Notes under the pieces: model-generated | What the model was told of the DNA's origin: nothing | Seen by the model: the letters and a program-made list of their open reading frames with translations, nothing else | Databases searched by the model: none | Translations under genes and position numbers: made by a program | Shown here: piece after piece, positions 51,827-61,344 of the stretch | How the letters are laid out: each line of letters begins with the position of its first letter | Numbering within the stretch: the first letter of the stretch is position 1 | Assembly: GCF_013009075.1 (NCBI RefSeq) | Contig: NZ_CP053108.1 | Span: 186,001-250,000, forward strand | Origin: Halomonas sp. TA22 | GTDB lineage: Bacteria > Pseudomonadota > Gammaproteobacteria > Pseudomonadales > Halomonadaceae | Reading direction: 5' to 3' | DNA: 64,000 nt

Positions 51827-54602
51827 CCGTTCCCCACAGGCGTGGGGATGAACCGTCCCAAGACTGGGCGACCGGCGAGGGCGTGATCCGTTCCCCACAG
51901 GCGTGGGGATGAACCGGACGATCCCGGCACATGGACGTGCCTCTACCTCCGTTCCCCACAGGCGTGGGGATGAACCGTTCCTGCATTTGACCAGCCGTCG
52001 CCCGGCTAACCGTTCCCCACAGGCGTGGGGATGAACCGCCCGCTTATCGATGGCAGTCGAGAGCGGGCCACCGTTCCCCACAGGCGTGGGGATGAACCGT
52101 TCAATGTTTCCGTCATGCCCGACAGAGTATGCCGTTCCCCACAGGCGTGGGGATGAACCGGGAATCGAGTCATCGAACTCCTCGTAAGCAGGCCGTTCCC
52201 CACAGGCGTGGGGATGAACCGTTGATCTGGCCAGTGACCTTCTGCCCTGACTCCCGTTCCCCACAGGCGTGGGGATGAACCGAGTTGAGCAGATCGCTTA
52301 TGCGAGTGGACAAACCGTTCCCCACAGGCGTGGGGATGAACCGATCGTGCACGGCTTGGAGTGTGGCCAGGTCATCCGTTCCCCACAGGCGTGGGGATGA
52401 ACCGCTTGGTACTGGTCATCCACCTTCACCCCGGCCCCGTTCCCCACAGGCGTGGGGATGAACCGCCGATTGTGCTCACGGCGGCATGGATGGTGGTCCG
52501 TTCCCCACAGGCGTGGGGATGAACCGGCATGAGCGATCACAAGCGCTGCAAATGCGGCCCGTTCCCCACAGGCGTGGGGATGAACCGCTCGTGTCGAGCA
52601 ACTGGATACAGGACGGCTGCCGTTCCCCACAGGCGTGGGGATGAACCGTCATACAACTCGACCTTGCCCGGTTGCGGGCTCCGTTCCCCACAGGCGTGGG
52701 GATGAACCGAGATGCTAGCCGATGCGGCAGAGCTCCAATCCCCGTTCCCCACAGGCGTGGGGATGAACCGCATCTGCTCGCGAGCTTGAGACGCGCGCAG
52801 CTCCGTTCCCCACAGGCGTGGGGATGAACCGCCCTAACCGCCGAGCTATTGGAGTTTGCCAAACCGTTCCCCACAGGCGTGGGGATGAACCGCTGCTGGC
52901 CGTCTACAACACCGGCTTTGGCGACCGTTCCCCACAGGCGTGGGGATGAACCGTAGACGCTATCCCATCAGAGGCGGCAAACGCCCCGTTCCCCACAGGC
53001 GTGGGGATGAACCGTCCTCGCTGCTGGGCGGCGCTGCCAGGCATGCCCGTTCCCCACAGGCGTGGGGATGAACCGTTGGAGTATGCACACAGAATTTCAT
53101 TTGAAATCCGTTCCCCACAGGCGTGGGGATGAACCGCGGAGGAAATCGTACTGGATGTAGAGGATGGGCCGTTCCCCACAGGCGTGGGGATGAACCGTTC
53201 TCGAAACCTTCGGAGTTAAGGTAGCGTTTCCGTTCCCCACAGGCGTGGGGATGAACCGCCGACTCAGAAGCGCTTTCAGCGGCTTCAATTCCGTTCCCCA
53301 CAGGCGTGGGGATGAACCGTTTCAAAGGTCTACGTGATTCCATGTGTGGATCCGTTCCCCACAGGCGTGGGGATGAACCGCAGCGGCGTTTGTTGCTGTA
53401 ACCCCATTTCTACCGTTCCCCACAGGCGTGGGGATGAACCGCCACACCACCACCGAAGGAGCAGCACAGATGACCGTTCCCCACAGGCGTGGGGATGAAC
53501 CGGTGAAGAGCACACCTACTTTACCATCTATCATGCCGTTCCCCACAGGCGTGGGGATGAACCGAACAGCATTTGATTGATGCTGCACAGGTTGACCCGT
53601 TCCCCACAGGCGTGGGGATGAACCGAGGACACCATGACCAAGATCATCAGCTTCGCCCCGTTCCCCACAGGCGTGGGGATGAACCGGCTACACGTACCGG
53701 GAAGACACCGACGAAAACCCGTTCCCCACAGGCGTGGGGATGAACCGCCGTTGAGTCCTTCGCAGCCGGCGGAGCCCCCCCGTTCCCCACAGGCGTGGGG
53801 ATGAACCGGCCATCCAGAGGACTCTCGGGATACTGGAACCCCGTTCCCCACAGGCGTGGGGATGAACCGCCCGCTGCGTGCGGGCACATTTCGAATACTA
53901 TCCGTTCCCCACAGGCGTGGGGATGAACCAATTAGTGTCGCAAATGTCGCGCACGCTTGCTGCCCGTTCCCCACAGGCGTGGGGATGAACCGGAGACGCA
54001 GGCATGAATAAATCCGGACACGGTCCGTTCCCCACAGGCGTGGGGATGAACCGATAGTACCAACGCAGCCGCGTACAATACGAAACCGTTCCCCACAGGC
54101 GTGGGGATGAACCGATGCGGCACGTAGCGGCATTAGTCACGCGGAGCCGTTCCCCACAGGCGTGGGGATGAACCGTTAATAACATGAGGAAGACCCTGAC
54201 TATCACTCCGTTCCCCACAGGCGTGGGGATGAACCGCATACTGACTATGAGGGTCACTGGCCTCTTCGCCGTTCCCCACAGGCGTGGGGATGAACCGGCT
54301 GGCTTGGCAGGTGGTATTCAATCAAAGGACCGTTCCCCACAGGCGTGGGGATGAACCGGCTGCTATAGCAACTCTCACCGGGAACTCAATCCGTTCCCCA
54401 CAGGCGTGGGGATGAACCGCCTGGGGGCCATGGCTGGTTGGTCTTAGTGATCCGTTCCCCACAGGCGTGGGGATGAACCGGGAGATGACCAGTGGAGCAT
54501 AGATCACACGAGCCGTTCCCCACAGGCGTGGGGATGAACCGCCTTGCTCCATTGCAACGTAACCTTGGTAACTCCGTTCCCCACAGGCGTGGGGATGAAC
54601 CG
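51827..54602 (+). CRISPR. Type I-E-like CRISPR array, 46 repeats and 45 spacers, no cas genes in window
   Basis: A 29-bp repeat beginning CCGTTCCCCAC and ending GGGGATGAACCG recurs with a 61-bp period. Start positions are exact multiples of 61 from 51827 to 53474, and the last repeat begins at 54574, which gives 46 repeats with 45 spacers of 32 nt (two of 33; one is 53503-53535). The repeat folds CCCCAC/GTGGGG around AGGC, the type I-E form, so the plus strand is the likely crRNA sense. Repeat 35 (53902-53930) ends in A instead of G; no other deviation was noticed. No AT-rich leader adjoins either end, and no cas1, cas2, cas3 or cascade gene was seen anywhere in the window. Confidence 0.97.
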
Positions 54603-54636
54603 GCGAGGAGTAGAGCCAATGTCGACCCTTCCCACC

Positions 54637-54699
54637 TTTGCGCTAGTGTAAGCCGGAGAACTCTAATTGCGAATGCCGCTATTTTAGGGGAGGGTTACA
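54637..54699 (+). repeat. Repeat A, right copy (right CRISPR flank)
   Basis: 63 bp, exact reverse complement of 41877-41939. Inner end TTTGCGCTAG faces the array; outer end GGGTTACA faces the integrase 40 bp away. Confidence 0.85.
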
Positions 54700-54738
54700 C
54701 GGGGTTCATGCAGCGTTTCCCCTATCGCTTAAATGCCA

Positions 54739-56052
54739 CTACATTGCTTTCCGACCGATTTCGTCAGGCCCCGCGAATACCACGCCCCACCTTTCCCATA
54801 TCTCGGCTTGCATTCTGTACCGCTTCCCCTTGTTGTAAGTACCGACCAATCTTGGAGGCACATGAGCCAGCATTGCGTCCACCAGCAGTGGATCAGCCAT
54901 GAAGGTCTCGGTCCACAGGGTCGCAACAGAACGCCTAAGGTCATGCACGGTGAAGTATTCGAGGTGGTAGAGCGCCGCTTCAGCATCGGGCTCTTTTCTC
55001 GCCCTGCCCTGCAATCTGGCAATCGCTGTAGTGATCGTATCGTAGTGAATCGGTTTCTCGACATTACGGCTGGACGCGAAGACAAACTCGCTATTCGACA
55101 ACTTTCGTTGCTCATCCAGTATTGCTAGCGCCTGGTTGGAAAGGTGTACCTTGTGTTCACGTGCACTCTTGGTTCTCGAAGCGTGGATGTGCCAGGTATC
55201 CTTCTTGATCTCATCCCAGCGCATAGATGCCACCTCAGCACGGCGTGCCCCGGTCAGGATCAACAGTCTGACTGCATTGGCAACCGACACGGAGCGCATC
55301 GCAGTGGAGGCCAACCCCACGGCGTCGCGGCTTTCGTTGATCACCTCCCAAAGCTCCATCAGTTCAGGCAGTTTCAGGTGGCGCTCACGTGGTTTGCCTG
55401 GCCTCGCCTTCACCTTGGCAGGCTTCAAACCAGCTGCCGGATTATCGCCGATCTGCTCGCGATCCTCGCAGTAGTCCAGCAGCTGCCGAAGTAGAGTGAG
55501 GCACTGCCGGGCCTCCTCTCTGGCCGAGCCGGCGATGTCCTCAAGCACCTCAATAAGCAAGCGGCGACTCATGTCCCGAACGTAAGCACCACCCAGCCGC
55601 TTCTCCAGGTGCAACCGCCACCGCCCCTTCTGCTTACGCACAGTGCGCTCGGTCGGTGGTAGCCCACCCCGTGCCGGGGCCGACGCATAAAAGTCGATCC
55701 ACTTCTCAAAAGCTTCACCCATCGTCCAAGCCGCTTGGTTGGCGGCTTTGACGGCCTTGCGCTGCTTGCGGGGGTCGATACCCTGCCTGACGAGCTCAAA
55801 GGCTACTTTGTGGGATTGGCGAGCCTCGGCGAGGCTCATTTGGGGAAAGCTGCCGAGCTGATACTCCACCACCGTCTCGCCTTGGCGATAGCGGTAAATC
55901 CAGCGCTTCGCTTGCCTATCAGGGCGAGCTTCAAGGGCTAACCCACCGAGCTTGCCATTAGAAACGACTACCCGCGCCTTCGTCTTGCCCTCTGGAGCCT
56001 TGAAATTTTCGACTGCCTTGCTCGAGGTAAGTTTTTTTTTGGCCCGACTCAC
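54739..56052 (-). CDS. Tyrosine recombinase/integrase (P4-like)
   Basis: About 437 residues from a GTG at 56052. The SRAKKKLTSSKAVENFKAPEG N-terminus fits the DUF4102 arm domain, then a core-binding part and catalytic domain with Arg in LTGARRAEVASMRW, HDLRR (His-x-x-Arg), and nucleophile Tyr in LVGTYNKGKR. It is therefore predicted active. The frame is open upstream to 56154 and no start has a good ribosome site. It lies directly beside the right-hand A repeat, and no tRNA or obvious att site adjoins it. Confidence 0.85.
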   Translation of the reverse strand: MSRAKKKLTSSKAVENFKAPEGKTKARVVVSNGKLGGLALEARPDRQAKRWIYRYRQGETVVEYQLGSFPQMSLAEARQSHKVAFELVRQGIDPRKQRKAVKAANQAAWTMGEAFEKWIDFYASAPARGGLPPTERTVRKQKGRWRLHLEKRLGGAYVRDMSRRLLIEVLEDIAGSAREEARQCLTLLRQLLDYCEDREQIGDNPAAGLKPAKVKARPGKPRERHLKLPELMELWEVINESRDAVGLASTAMRSVSVANAVRLLILTGARRAEVASMRWDEIKKDTWHIHASRTKSAREHKVHLSNQALAILDEQRKLSNSEFVFASSRNVEKPIHYDTITTAIARLQGRARKEPDAEAALYHLEYFTVHDLRRSVATLWTETFMADPLLVDAMLAHVPPRLVGTYNKGKRYRMQAEIWERWGVVFAGPDEIGRKAM

Positions 56053-56314
56053 GCGTCTTGGACACCACTGCAAAATAGAGGATTCGGGAAGGGCTCGTCG
56101 CATCAGCATTGCCAGTGTTGCGGCTGTGCGTCTAACCAATTGCGATGCAAGCAAAGCCTGCCTTTCCTACTGATAGCATACAGCCGCTATGCTCCGCATG
56201 GTTATTGGCGCTCCGGCGAGGTTTTACGGATGACTCATTGACAAAAACGTCCGGCAATAGGAAACGGACCACCACCAACCTCTCAGCTGTCGCTCCCCTG
56301 TCCCATGCGGTAAA

Positions 56315-57058
56315 TCAAGCTGTATTCTTCGCTAGAAAATGAAGGTAGAGAGGGTCAAATTCGCCCACTTCCTTCAACTTCTTCCAGTCAGGAACAGTTA
56401 TCTGCTTTCTCATGGTTTGGATCAAGCCTTTGGAGCGAAGCGACTGAAGTATCCGGTTCATATGAACCATGGTTATGCCTGTCGCGTCAGCTAGCTCAAT
56501 CTGAGTAACCGGTAGATCGAATGTATCTTCCTCAGCCAGCCCCACCGCCTTCAAACGAACTAGAAGCTCACAGAGCAAATGAGCAATCCGTTTGTAGGCC
56601 ACGCGCTGGCTGTTATTCAACAGCCACTCGCGAAGGATCGATGCATGAATTAATGTTTCACGCCAGAACGCTGCAGTAAGTTGGGGATAGCGATCACAAA
56701 TACTGCGCATGTCTTCATGCTGAATGAATCCGAGCAGGCAGGGGCTCATCGTTGCAATACTCATATCCAGAACCCTCAAGTGCAGGCTTTGTAGGTCCGG
56801 AATGTCGCCGGGAACATGTAGGGCCAAGATCTGCCGATTACCCTCGACGGTCATCTTGTAGACACAAGTGAAACCCTCCAGTATCAAGCAGCAAGATGAT
56901 GGTTCATCACCAACACGAATAATTTCCTGGTTGGGCTTGAGGGCCCTTGTTTGAATCGGCAAGTCCTGGAGCGCTTGTTTTTCCTCGCTCGAGAGGGTAA
57001 ATATCCTTTCCAGCTTGCGGATCATGAGCGTGTTGGGTGAATAAGAAAGTGCGGCCAT
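56315..57058 (-). CDS. Crp/Fnr-family transcriptional regulator
   Basis: 247 residues: a cyclic-nucleotide-type beta barrel (RVGDEPSSCCLILEGFTCVYK, ALHVPGDIPDLQSLHL), a dimerisation helix, and a C-terminal HTH (PVTQIELADATGITMVHMNRILQSLRSKGLI). The N-terminal cysteine cluster of FNR is absent, so it is not an FNR-type oxygen sensor. It is an accessory-region gene with no clear target; chrA downstream is a guess. Confidence 0.88.
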   Translation of the reverse strand: MAALSYSPNTLMIRKLERIFTLSSEEKQALQDLPIQTRALKPNQEIIRVGDEPSSCCLILEGFTCVYKMTVEGNRQILALHVPGDIPDLQSLHLRVLDMSIATMSPCLLGFIQHEDMRSICDRYPQLTAAFWRETLIHASILREWLLNNSQRVAYKRIAHLLCELLVRLKAVGLAEEDTFDLPVTQIELADATGITMVHMNRILQSLRSKGLIQTMRKQITVPDWKKLKEVGEFDPLYLHFLAKNTA

Positions 57059-57729
57059 GCTTAGGCTCCATAGCTAGCAGGACTGAAGCCCCTTGCAACA
57101 GTCTAGGGTGTGGACGATCTGTTTTTTTGCAGACTAATCATGCTTCATGATGAAATGCTTGGCTAGGTGGCGCTCGCGGATGCAGCTCAATGGCAAAGCC
57201 ACGGTGTGCACATATGCGGGACTGCACCGGGCGCAGGGTGCCGCATGGCACTTGAGAAGCAACGCCCGAACGTCCCGCTACACGACGACGCGCTGGGACG
57301 AACTACCGATCGTCAGGATGCGATAGCAAGACAAAAGAAAGCCCGGCCGAAGCCGGGCTTTGATCATTGCATGTCCTTGCTTGCTCTCCACGAACATCCT
57401 GTCCGCGCGTCCTTGTTACCATCGAGCCTTCCGTGCTTGGTCTTCCCTGATGAGCAATCCTTGCTCTACAACCACACAATGACAGACATCCATCCGCTCT
57501 GTCTTAACGCAGGTTATCAACTGATGTACGAGATAACCGACAGTTTCGGTAGGACAACACCGCTGCAGTTGAAGAAGACTGCGCTGCGCCCCACGCTCTT
57601 CCAGATTGGGGCACTCCTGCTGCCAATCGGCGACTGCCTCCTGTCATGAACTCTTCACCGTTGTATGCAATAACACTCAGGTTATACCTTCTACAAAATT
57701 ATTTGCCCTAACTTCTTCAAGAGTGTGTC
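57059..57729. other. Intergenic stretch with an orphan terminator
   Basis: 670 bp between the Crp/Fnr gene and chrA. One terminator-type hairpin (57338-57361) is present but no gene ends before it that I can recognise. A plus-strand frame at 57167-57649 runs straight through that hairpin and shows no known motif, so it is not called. The left part may be the eroded end of a lost gene. Confidence 0.5.
57338..57361 (+). terminator. Orphan intrinsic terminator
   Basis: AAAGCCCGGC and GCCGGGCTTT pair around CGAA. The stem is strong; the transcript it serves is unclear. Confidence 0.65.
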
Positions 57730-59100
57730 ATGCTGCCTGTCAATGCGACGCCCCAAGTGCCGTTCCGTGAGGCCGTGATGGTCTGGCTGCGCGTGGCCAT
57801 GCTGAGCTTCGGCGGTCCCGCTGGCCAAATCGCGGTGATGCACCGCATCCTGGTCGAGGAAAAGAAATGGATCGGCGAGCGACGTTTCCTGCATGCGCTC
57901 AACTACTGCATGATGCTGCCGGGGCCGGAGGCGCAGCAGCTAGCCATCTACATCGGATGGCTGATGCATCGTACCAAAGGCGGTTTGGTGGCCGGCAGTC
58001 TCTTCGTACTGCCTGGCTTCATCGCCATCCTCGCGCTGAGTTACCTCTATGCCTCACTGGGCAATGTAGCCTTGGTCGAGGGGCTCTTCTTCGGTCTCAA
58101 GGCCGCGGTGCTGGCGGTGGTGCTCAATGCCGTGGTGCGAATCGGCAAGCGGGCGCTCAGTAATCGGATCATGCTGGGCCTGGCGGCGGCGGCCTTCGTG
58201 GCAATCTTCTTCTTTGAAGTGGCTTTCCCGTTGATCATCCTGAGTGCGGCCCTGCTGGGTTACTGGGGTGGCAAGCGCGGCATGGCGGCGTTTCAGGTAG
58301 GCAGTGGCCATGGAGATGGAAGCGACCAGGGCCTGAGCGACCGCGACTCGCTGCTAGGTGAGGGACTACCGGCCCATGCGCACCCCAATCGCAGCTGGTC
58401 ACTGCGCATCTCGGCGACCTTCCTGCTGCTGTGGCTGGCTCCGGTGGCACTGCTGTTGGTTATGTTGGGTAGTGAGAACGTCTTCAGCCAGATCGCCACC
58501 TTCTTCAGTAAGATGGCGGTCGTCACCTTCGGTGGCGCCTATGCCGTGCTCGGCTACGTGACTCAGGAGGCAGTTCAGAACTACGGCTGGCTGGCCCCTG
58601 GAGAGATGCTCGATGGTCTGGGCATGGCCGAAACCACCCCAGGGCCGCTGATCCAGGTAGTGCAGTTCGCCGGCTTCATGGGCGCCTACCGCGAGGCCAC
58701 TGGGTTAGACCCCATGCTGGCAGCAACGCTGGCGGCGGTGCTCACCACCTGGGTGACGTTCGTGCCCTGCTTTTTGTGGATCTTCTTGGGGGCGCCCTAT
58801 GTGGAGCGTCTGCGCGACAACCGTGCCCTGAGTGCTGCGCTGTCCGCCATTACGGCCGCGGTAGTAGGCGTAATTCTCAACCTGGCGATCTGGTTCGGTA
58901 TCCACGTAATCTTTGCTGAGGTTGAGGAGTGGCATTTTCTGGGAATTCGCCTGTTGATCCCGCATCTGGCCTCGCTGGATCTGCTTGCCCTATTGCTCTC
59001 CGCCGGGGCCATGATCGCCATCTTTCGCTTCAAGGTCGGCATGCTCAAGGTGCTGGGCGGCTGTGCGCTACTAGGAATCCTATTTACTCTGGCATTCTAG
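57730..59100 (+). CDS. chrA: Chromate transporter, long-chain CHR family
   Basis: 456 residues, two homologous halves of about five membrane segments each. CHR hallmarks are the first-half motif LSFGGPAGQIAVMHRI with the NYCMMLPGPEAQQLAIYIGWL stretch, and the second-half VTFGGAYAVLGYV and GLGMAETTPGPLIQVVQFAGFMGAY. Members export chromate and confer resistance; activity here is inferred. It lies in an accessory region beside integrase remains. Confidence 0.92.
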   Translation: MLPVNATPQVPFREAVMVWLRVAMLSFGGPAGQIAVMHRILVEEKKWIGERRFLHALNYCMMLPGPEAQQLAIYIGWLMHRTKGGLVAGSLFVLPGFIAILALSYLYASLGNVALVEGLFFGLKAAVLAVVLNAVVRIGKRALSNRIMLGLAAAAFVAIFFFEVAFPLIILSAALLGYWGGKRGMAAFQVGSGHGDGSDQGLSDRDSLLGEGLPAHAHPNRSWSLRISATFLLLWLAPVALLLVMLGSENVFSQIATFFSKMAVVTFGGAYAVLGYVTQEAVQNYGWLAPGEMLDGLGMAETTPGPLIQVVQFAGFMGAYREATGLDPMLAATLAAVLTTWVTFVPCFLWIFLGAPYVERLRDNRALSAALSAITAAVVGVILNLAIWFGIHVIFAEVEEWHFLGIRLLIPHLASLDLLALLLSAGAMIAIFRFKVGMLKVLGGCALLGILFTLAF

Positions 59101-59207
59101 TTTCCACGATAAGTTCCGAGCTTCGCATACAAGGAAGAGGTAAAACCGAAGAAATACATGGGTTTGCAGATTTTAGCATATGGCAAAACTGCCATACACG
59201 TGCAGTG

Positions 59208-59310
59208 TCACGATATTGCTAACCGAGCCGCTTTCGTCAAGCCCTGCAACTCCTTTTCCAACCGTTCCCAGACGGTTTGCATCTTGCACCGTTTACCCTT
59301 GTTGTAGGTC
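59208..59310 (-). pseudogene. Integrase C-terminal remnant
   Basis: Minus-strand codons read TYNKGKRCKMQTVWERLEK and stop at 59208. This matches the last part of the intact integrase (TYNKGKRYRMQAEIWER), including the nucleophilic Tyr, but nothing before it matches. It lies in the same orientation as the intact gene 4.5 kb to the left and is diverged from it, so it looks like the end of a second, older element. Confidence 0.75.
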
Positions 59311-59376
59311 GTATCGTTGTGGGCCTGCGAAGGCGAGCCGAACGCTCACCTGAACAGGCGACGCCTGCTGCTGAAC

Positions 59377-60148
59377 ATGGGGAAAGGGCTAGGTGGAGGT
59401 TCGAGGTTCGAGCGTCAACGTCATGCTTTGGTCCCGCGATCTACTTCGCACAGAATATGCTTGAGTCGCGTGGAGAAGGGATCGCCGGCAAGACATGCTT
59501 GGTGTCGGGAGCCGGCAACGTCGCTATTTATACCATCGAAAAACGCTATCAATTAGGGGCCATTCCGGTTTCTTGCTCCGACTCCCTTGGCATCATGCAC
59601 AAGGCATCAATCTCGATACTCTCAAGCTGATCAAGGAAACAAAGCGGCAATCACTGAGCGAGTATGTCGAACATCACCCTGAGGCCGTATACATCGATAC
59701 GCAGAGCTATCCTCGAGATGGACATGCGGTATGGCGTTTCAAGGCTCACCTCGCGTTTCCCTGCGCAACGCAGAATGAGTTCACCGAAGCCGATGCCGAG
59801 ACCATGCTTGCCAATGGCATCTTCTGCATAAGTGAAGGCTCAAATATGTCATCGACCGCAAATGCAGTGGATCGCTTTCTTCACGCGGAGATTGCCTACG
59901 GCCCTGGCAAGGCGGCAAATGCGGGTGGCGTGGCCACAAGCCAGCTGGAGATGGCCCAGAACAGCAGCATGCAGCAGTGGTCTATGGAAAAGGTGGATAC
60001 GAAGCTGCAAATGATCATGCGAGATATATACAAACGCTGCTCGACCACCTCGGAAGAATTTGGTCAGCCATACAACCTGGTTCTGGGAGCCAATATTGCC
60101 GGTTTCCGTAGAGTGGCTGACGCGATGATTGAACAAGGCGTTGTCTGA
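59377..60148 (+). pseudogene. gdhA: NADP-glutamate dehydrogenase, decayed C-terminal half
   Basis: Segments of a hexameric GdhA appear in three frames. Near 59377: GKGLGGGS. Then, in a second frame, GPAIYFAQNMLESRGEG and VSGAGNVAIYTIEK to about 59590. A third frame from about 59610 carries AFPCATQNE-like FPCATQNEFTEADAETMLANG, ISEGSNMSSTANAVDRF, GPGKAANAGGVATSQLEMAQN and the C-terminus GANIAGFRRVADAMIEQGVV. The N-terminal half is absent and at least two frameshifts separate the parts, so it cannot make an enzyme. It begins 66 bp after the integrase relic, which suggests disruption by an insertion or deletion event. Confidence 0.88.
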
Positions 60149-60180
60149 GTATTGGTTGGTGTTCATACAGCCTGAAGCTA

Positions 60181-60218
60181 AGAGCCCCCTTGGATTAGTC
60201 CTGATCCAAGGGGGTTCT
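60181..60218. terminator. Terminator between the gdhA relic and the TRIC-like gene
   Basis: CCCCCTTGGAT and ATCCAAGGGGG pair with an 8-nt loop; A- and T-rich edges on both sides suit the convergent neighbours. It is probably the original gdhA terminator. Confidence 0.75.
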
Positions 60219-60245
60219 AGGTTTGTATATCATGCCCCTAGCTCG

Positions 60246-60995
60246 TCAGCGTTTACGATGATGCCTTCCAGGCGGGATCATGCGCACACGAGCCTTGCGA
60301 GGCTTGCTTGCCAACGCCGAGCTCACATCGCTCGGTGCCTCTTTCGATGAAGGCTCAGGCGGTGCGTTGATCCACGCGAAAACCGGCAGGGAAAGATGCC
60401 AGTAAATAGCGCTGAGACGTAATACCAGAATAACGCCAATGGCCAACGCAATAGCCAGATAGGAGTGAATGGGCAGCCTCTCCAGAATGACATAGGTACA
60501 GGCACCGGCAATGGAGGCAGTCGCGTAGATTTCCTGACGCAGAACCATCGGCACACGACGTGCGAGTACGTCGCGCAACATGCCGCCCGCCACACCTGTC
60601 ATCAGTCCCATCAGTACGGCAACAATGCCAGTATGACCCAGCAGCAAGGCCTTGTGTGCACCTAGAATGGTGAACAGGGCGAGACCGAAGGCGTCCAACA
60701 CCGGCAGGTAAACGCGCGATATCCGATGGATATAATGAAAGCCACTGATCGAAAGGACTACCGTGGCGATGATCACCCATATATAGGTAGGGTCGGTCAC
60801 CCAGAAGACAGGACTCACCCCGAGCAGCAGATCGCGTAGAGTGCCGCCGCCAATTGCCGTTACGGCCGCTAGCACCAGCATTCCGAACGGGTCCATCCGT
60901 GTACGGCAGGCCAGTATTACCCCCGAGAGCGCAAAAACCACTACACCAATCAAATCAAGCCAATAAACCCATCCTAGCAAAGCAAAGCTCCTCAA
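60246..60995 (-). CDS. TRIC/UPF0126-family membrane protein (YicG/YadS-like)
   Basis: 249 residues with two repeated three-helix units, each carrying the glycine-rich family motif: TAIGGGTLRDLLLG in the first and TGVAGGMLRDVLARRVP in the second. The family is related to trimeric intracellular cation channels. The C-terminal tail is Arg/Lys-rich (RKARVRMIPPGRHHRKR). The substrate and role are unknown. Confidence 0.87.
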   Translation of the reverse strand: MRSFALLGWVYWLDLIGVVVFALSGVILACRTRMDPFGMLVLAAVTAIGGGTLRDLLLGVSPVFWVTDPTYIWVIIATVVLSISGFHYIHRISRVYLPVLDAFGLALFTILGAHKALLLGHTGIVAVLMGLMTGVAGGMLRDVLARRVPMVLRQEIYATASIAGACTYVILERLPIHSYLAIALAIGVILVLRLSAIYWHLSLPVFAWINAPPEPSSKEAPSDVSSALASKPRKARVRMIPPGRHHRKR

Positions 60996-61344
60996 TGACG
61001 TTACGAATCAAGCTTGGACTGCGCTCTAATAAGTTCAGTGCGTTTAACATATCGCTACTTTCGAGGTTTGATGATAGCTGTCAGTGAAACCGTGTGCAGT
61101 AGAAGAAGGCTCAAGACTGGCGCCACGCCAGGACTATCTCGCGCTACATACAAAGTCTCGGTTGCGGGTCCGACCACATCCGTTAGATTGAAGTGACCAG
61201 CTTGTCTCCATGAGGGCTCTCCTCAATCTCGACTTGCCAAGAAAAGTTGACATTAAGTTTCTTGCTGGGCCCGCCATGGGCGGCCTTGCTAATAGAGCAC
61301 GTTGCCAATAATGGCCGCGAACAAGGACAATAACGAGCACGCCC
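60996..61344. other. Intergenic region upstream of the formate dehydrogenase genes
   Basis: About 350 bp between divergent genes. No gene is evident. It must carry the fds promoter; TTGACA at 61248-61253 is a possible -35 but no matching -10 is obvious. A GGGCCCGCC/GGCGGCC stem lies at about 61268-61284. Confidence 0.5.

Noticed and set aside
51830-54600. Many minus-strand reading frames of 60-200 codons with repeated [19 protein letters not shown] and GSSPRLWGT peptides
   Set aside because: They are translations of the CRISPR repeat in three frames, not proteins.
57167-57649. 160-codon plus-strand frame before chrA
   Set aside because: It runs through a strong terminator hairpin, lacks a ribosome site and has no recognisable motif.
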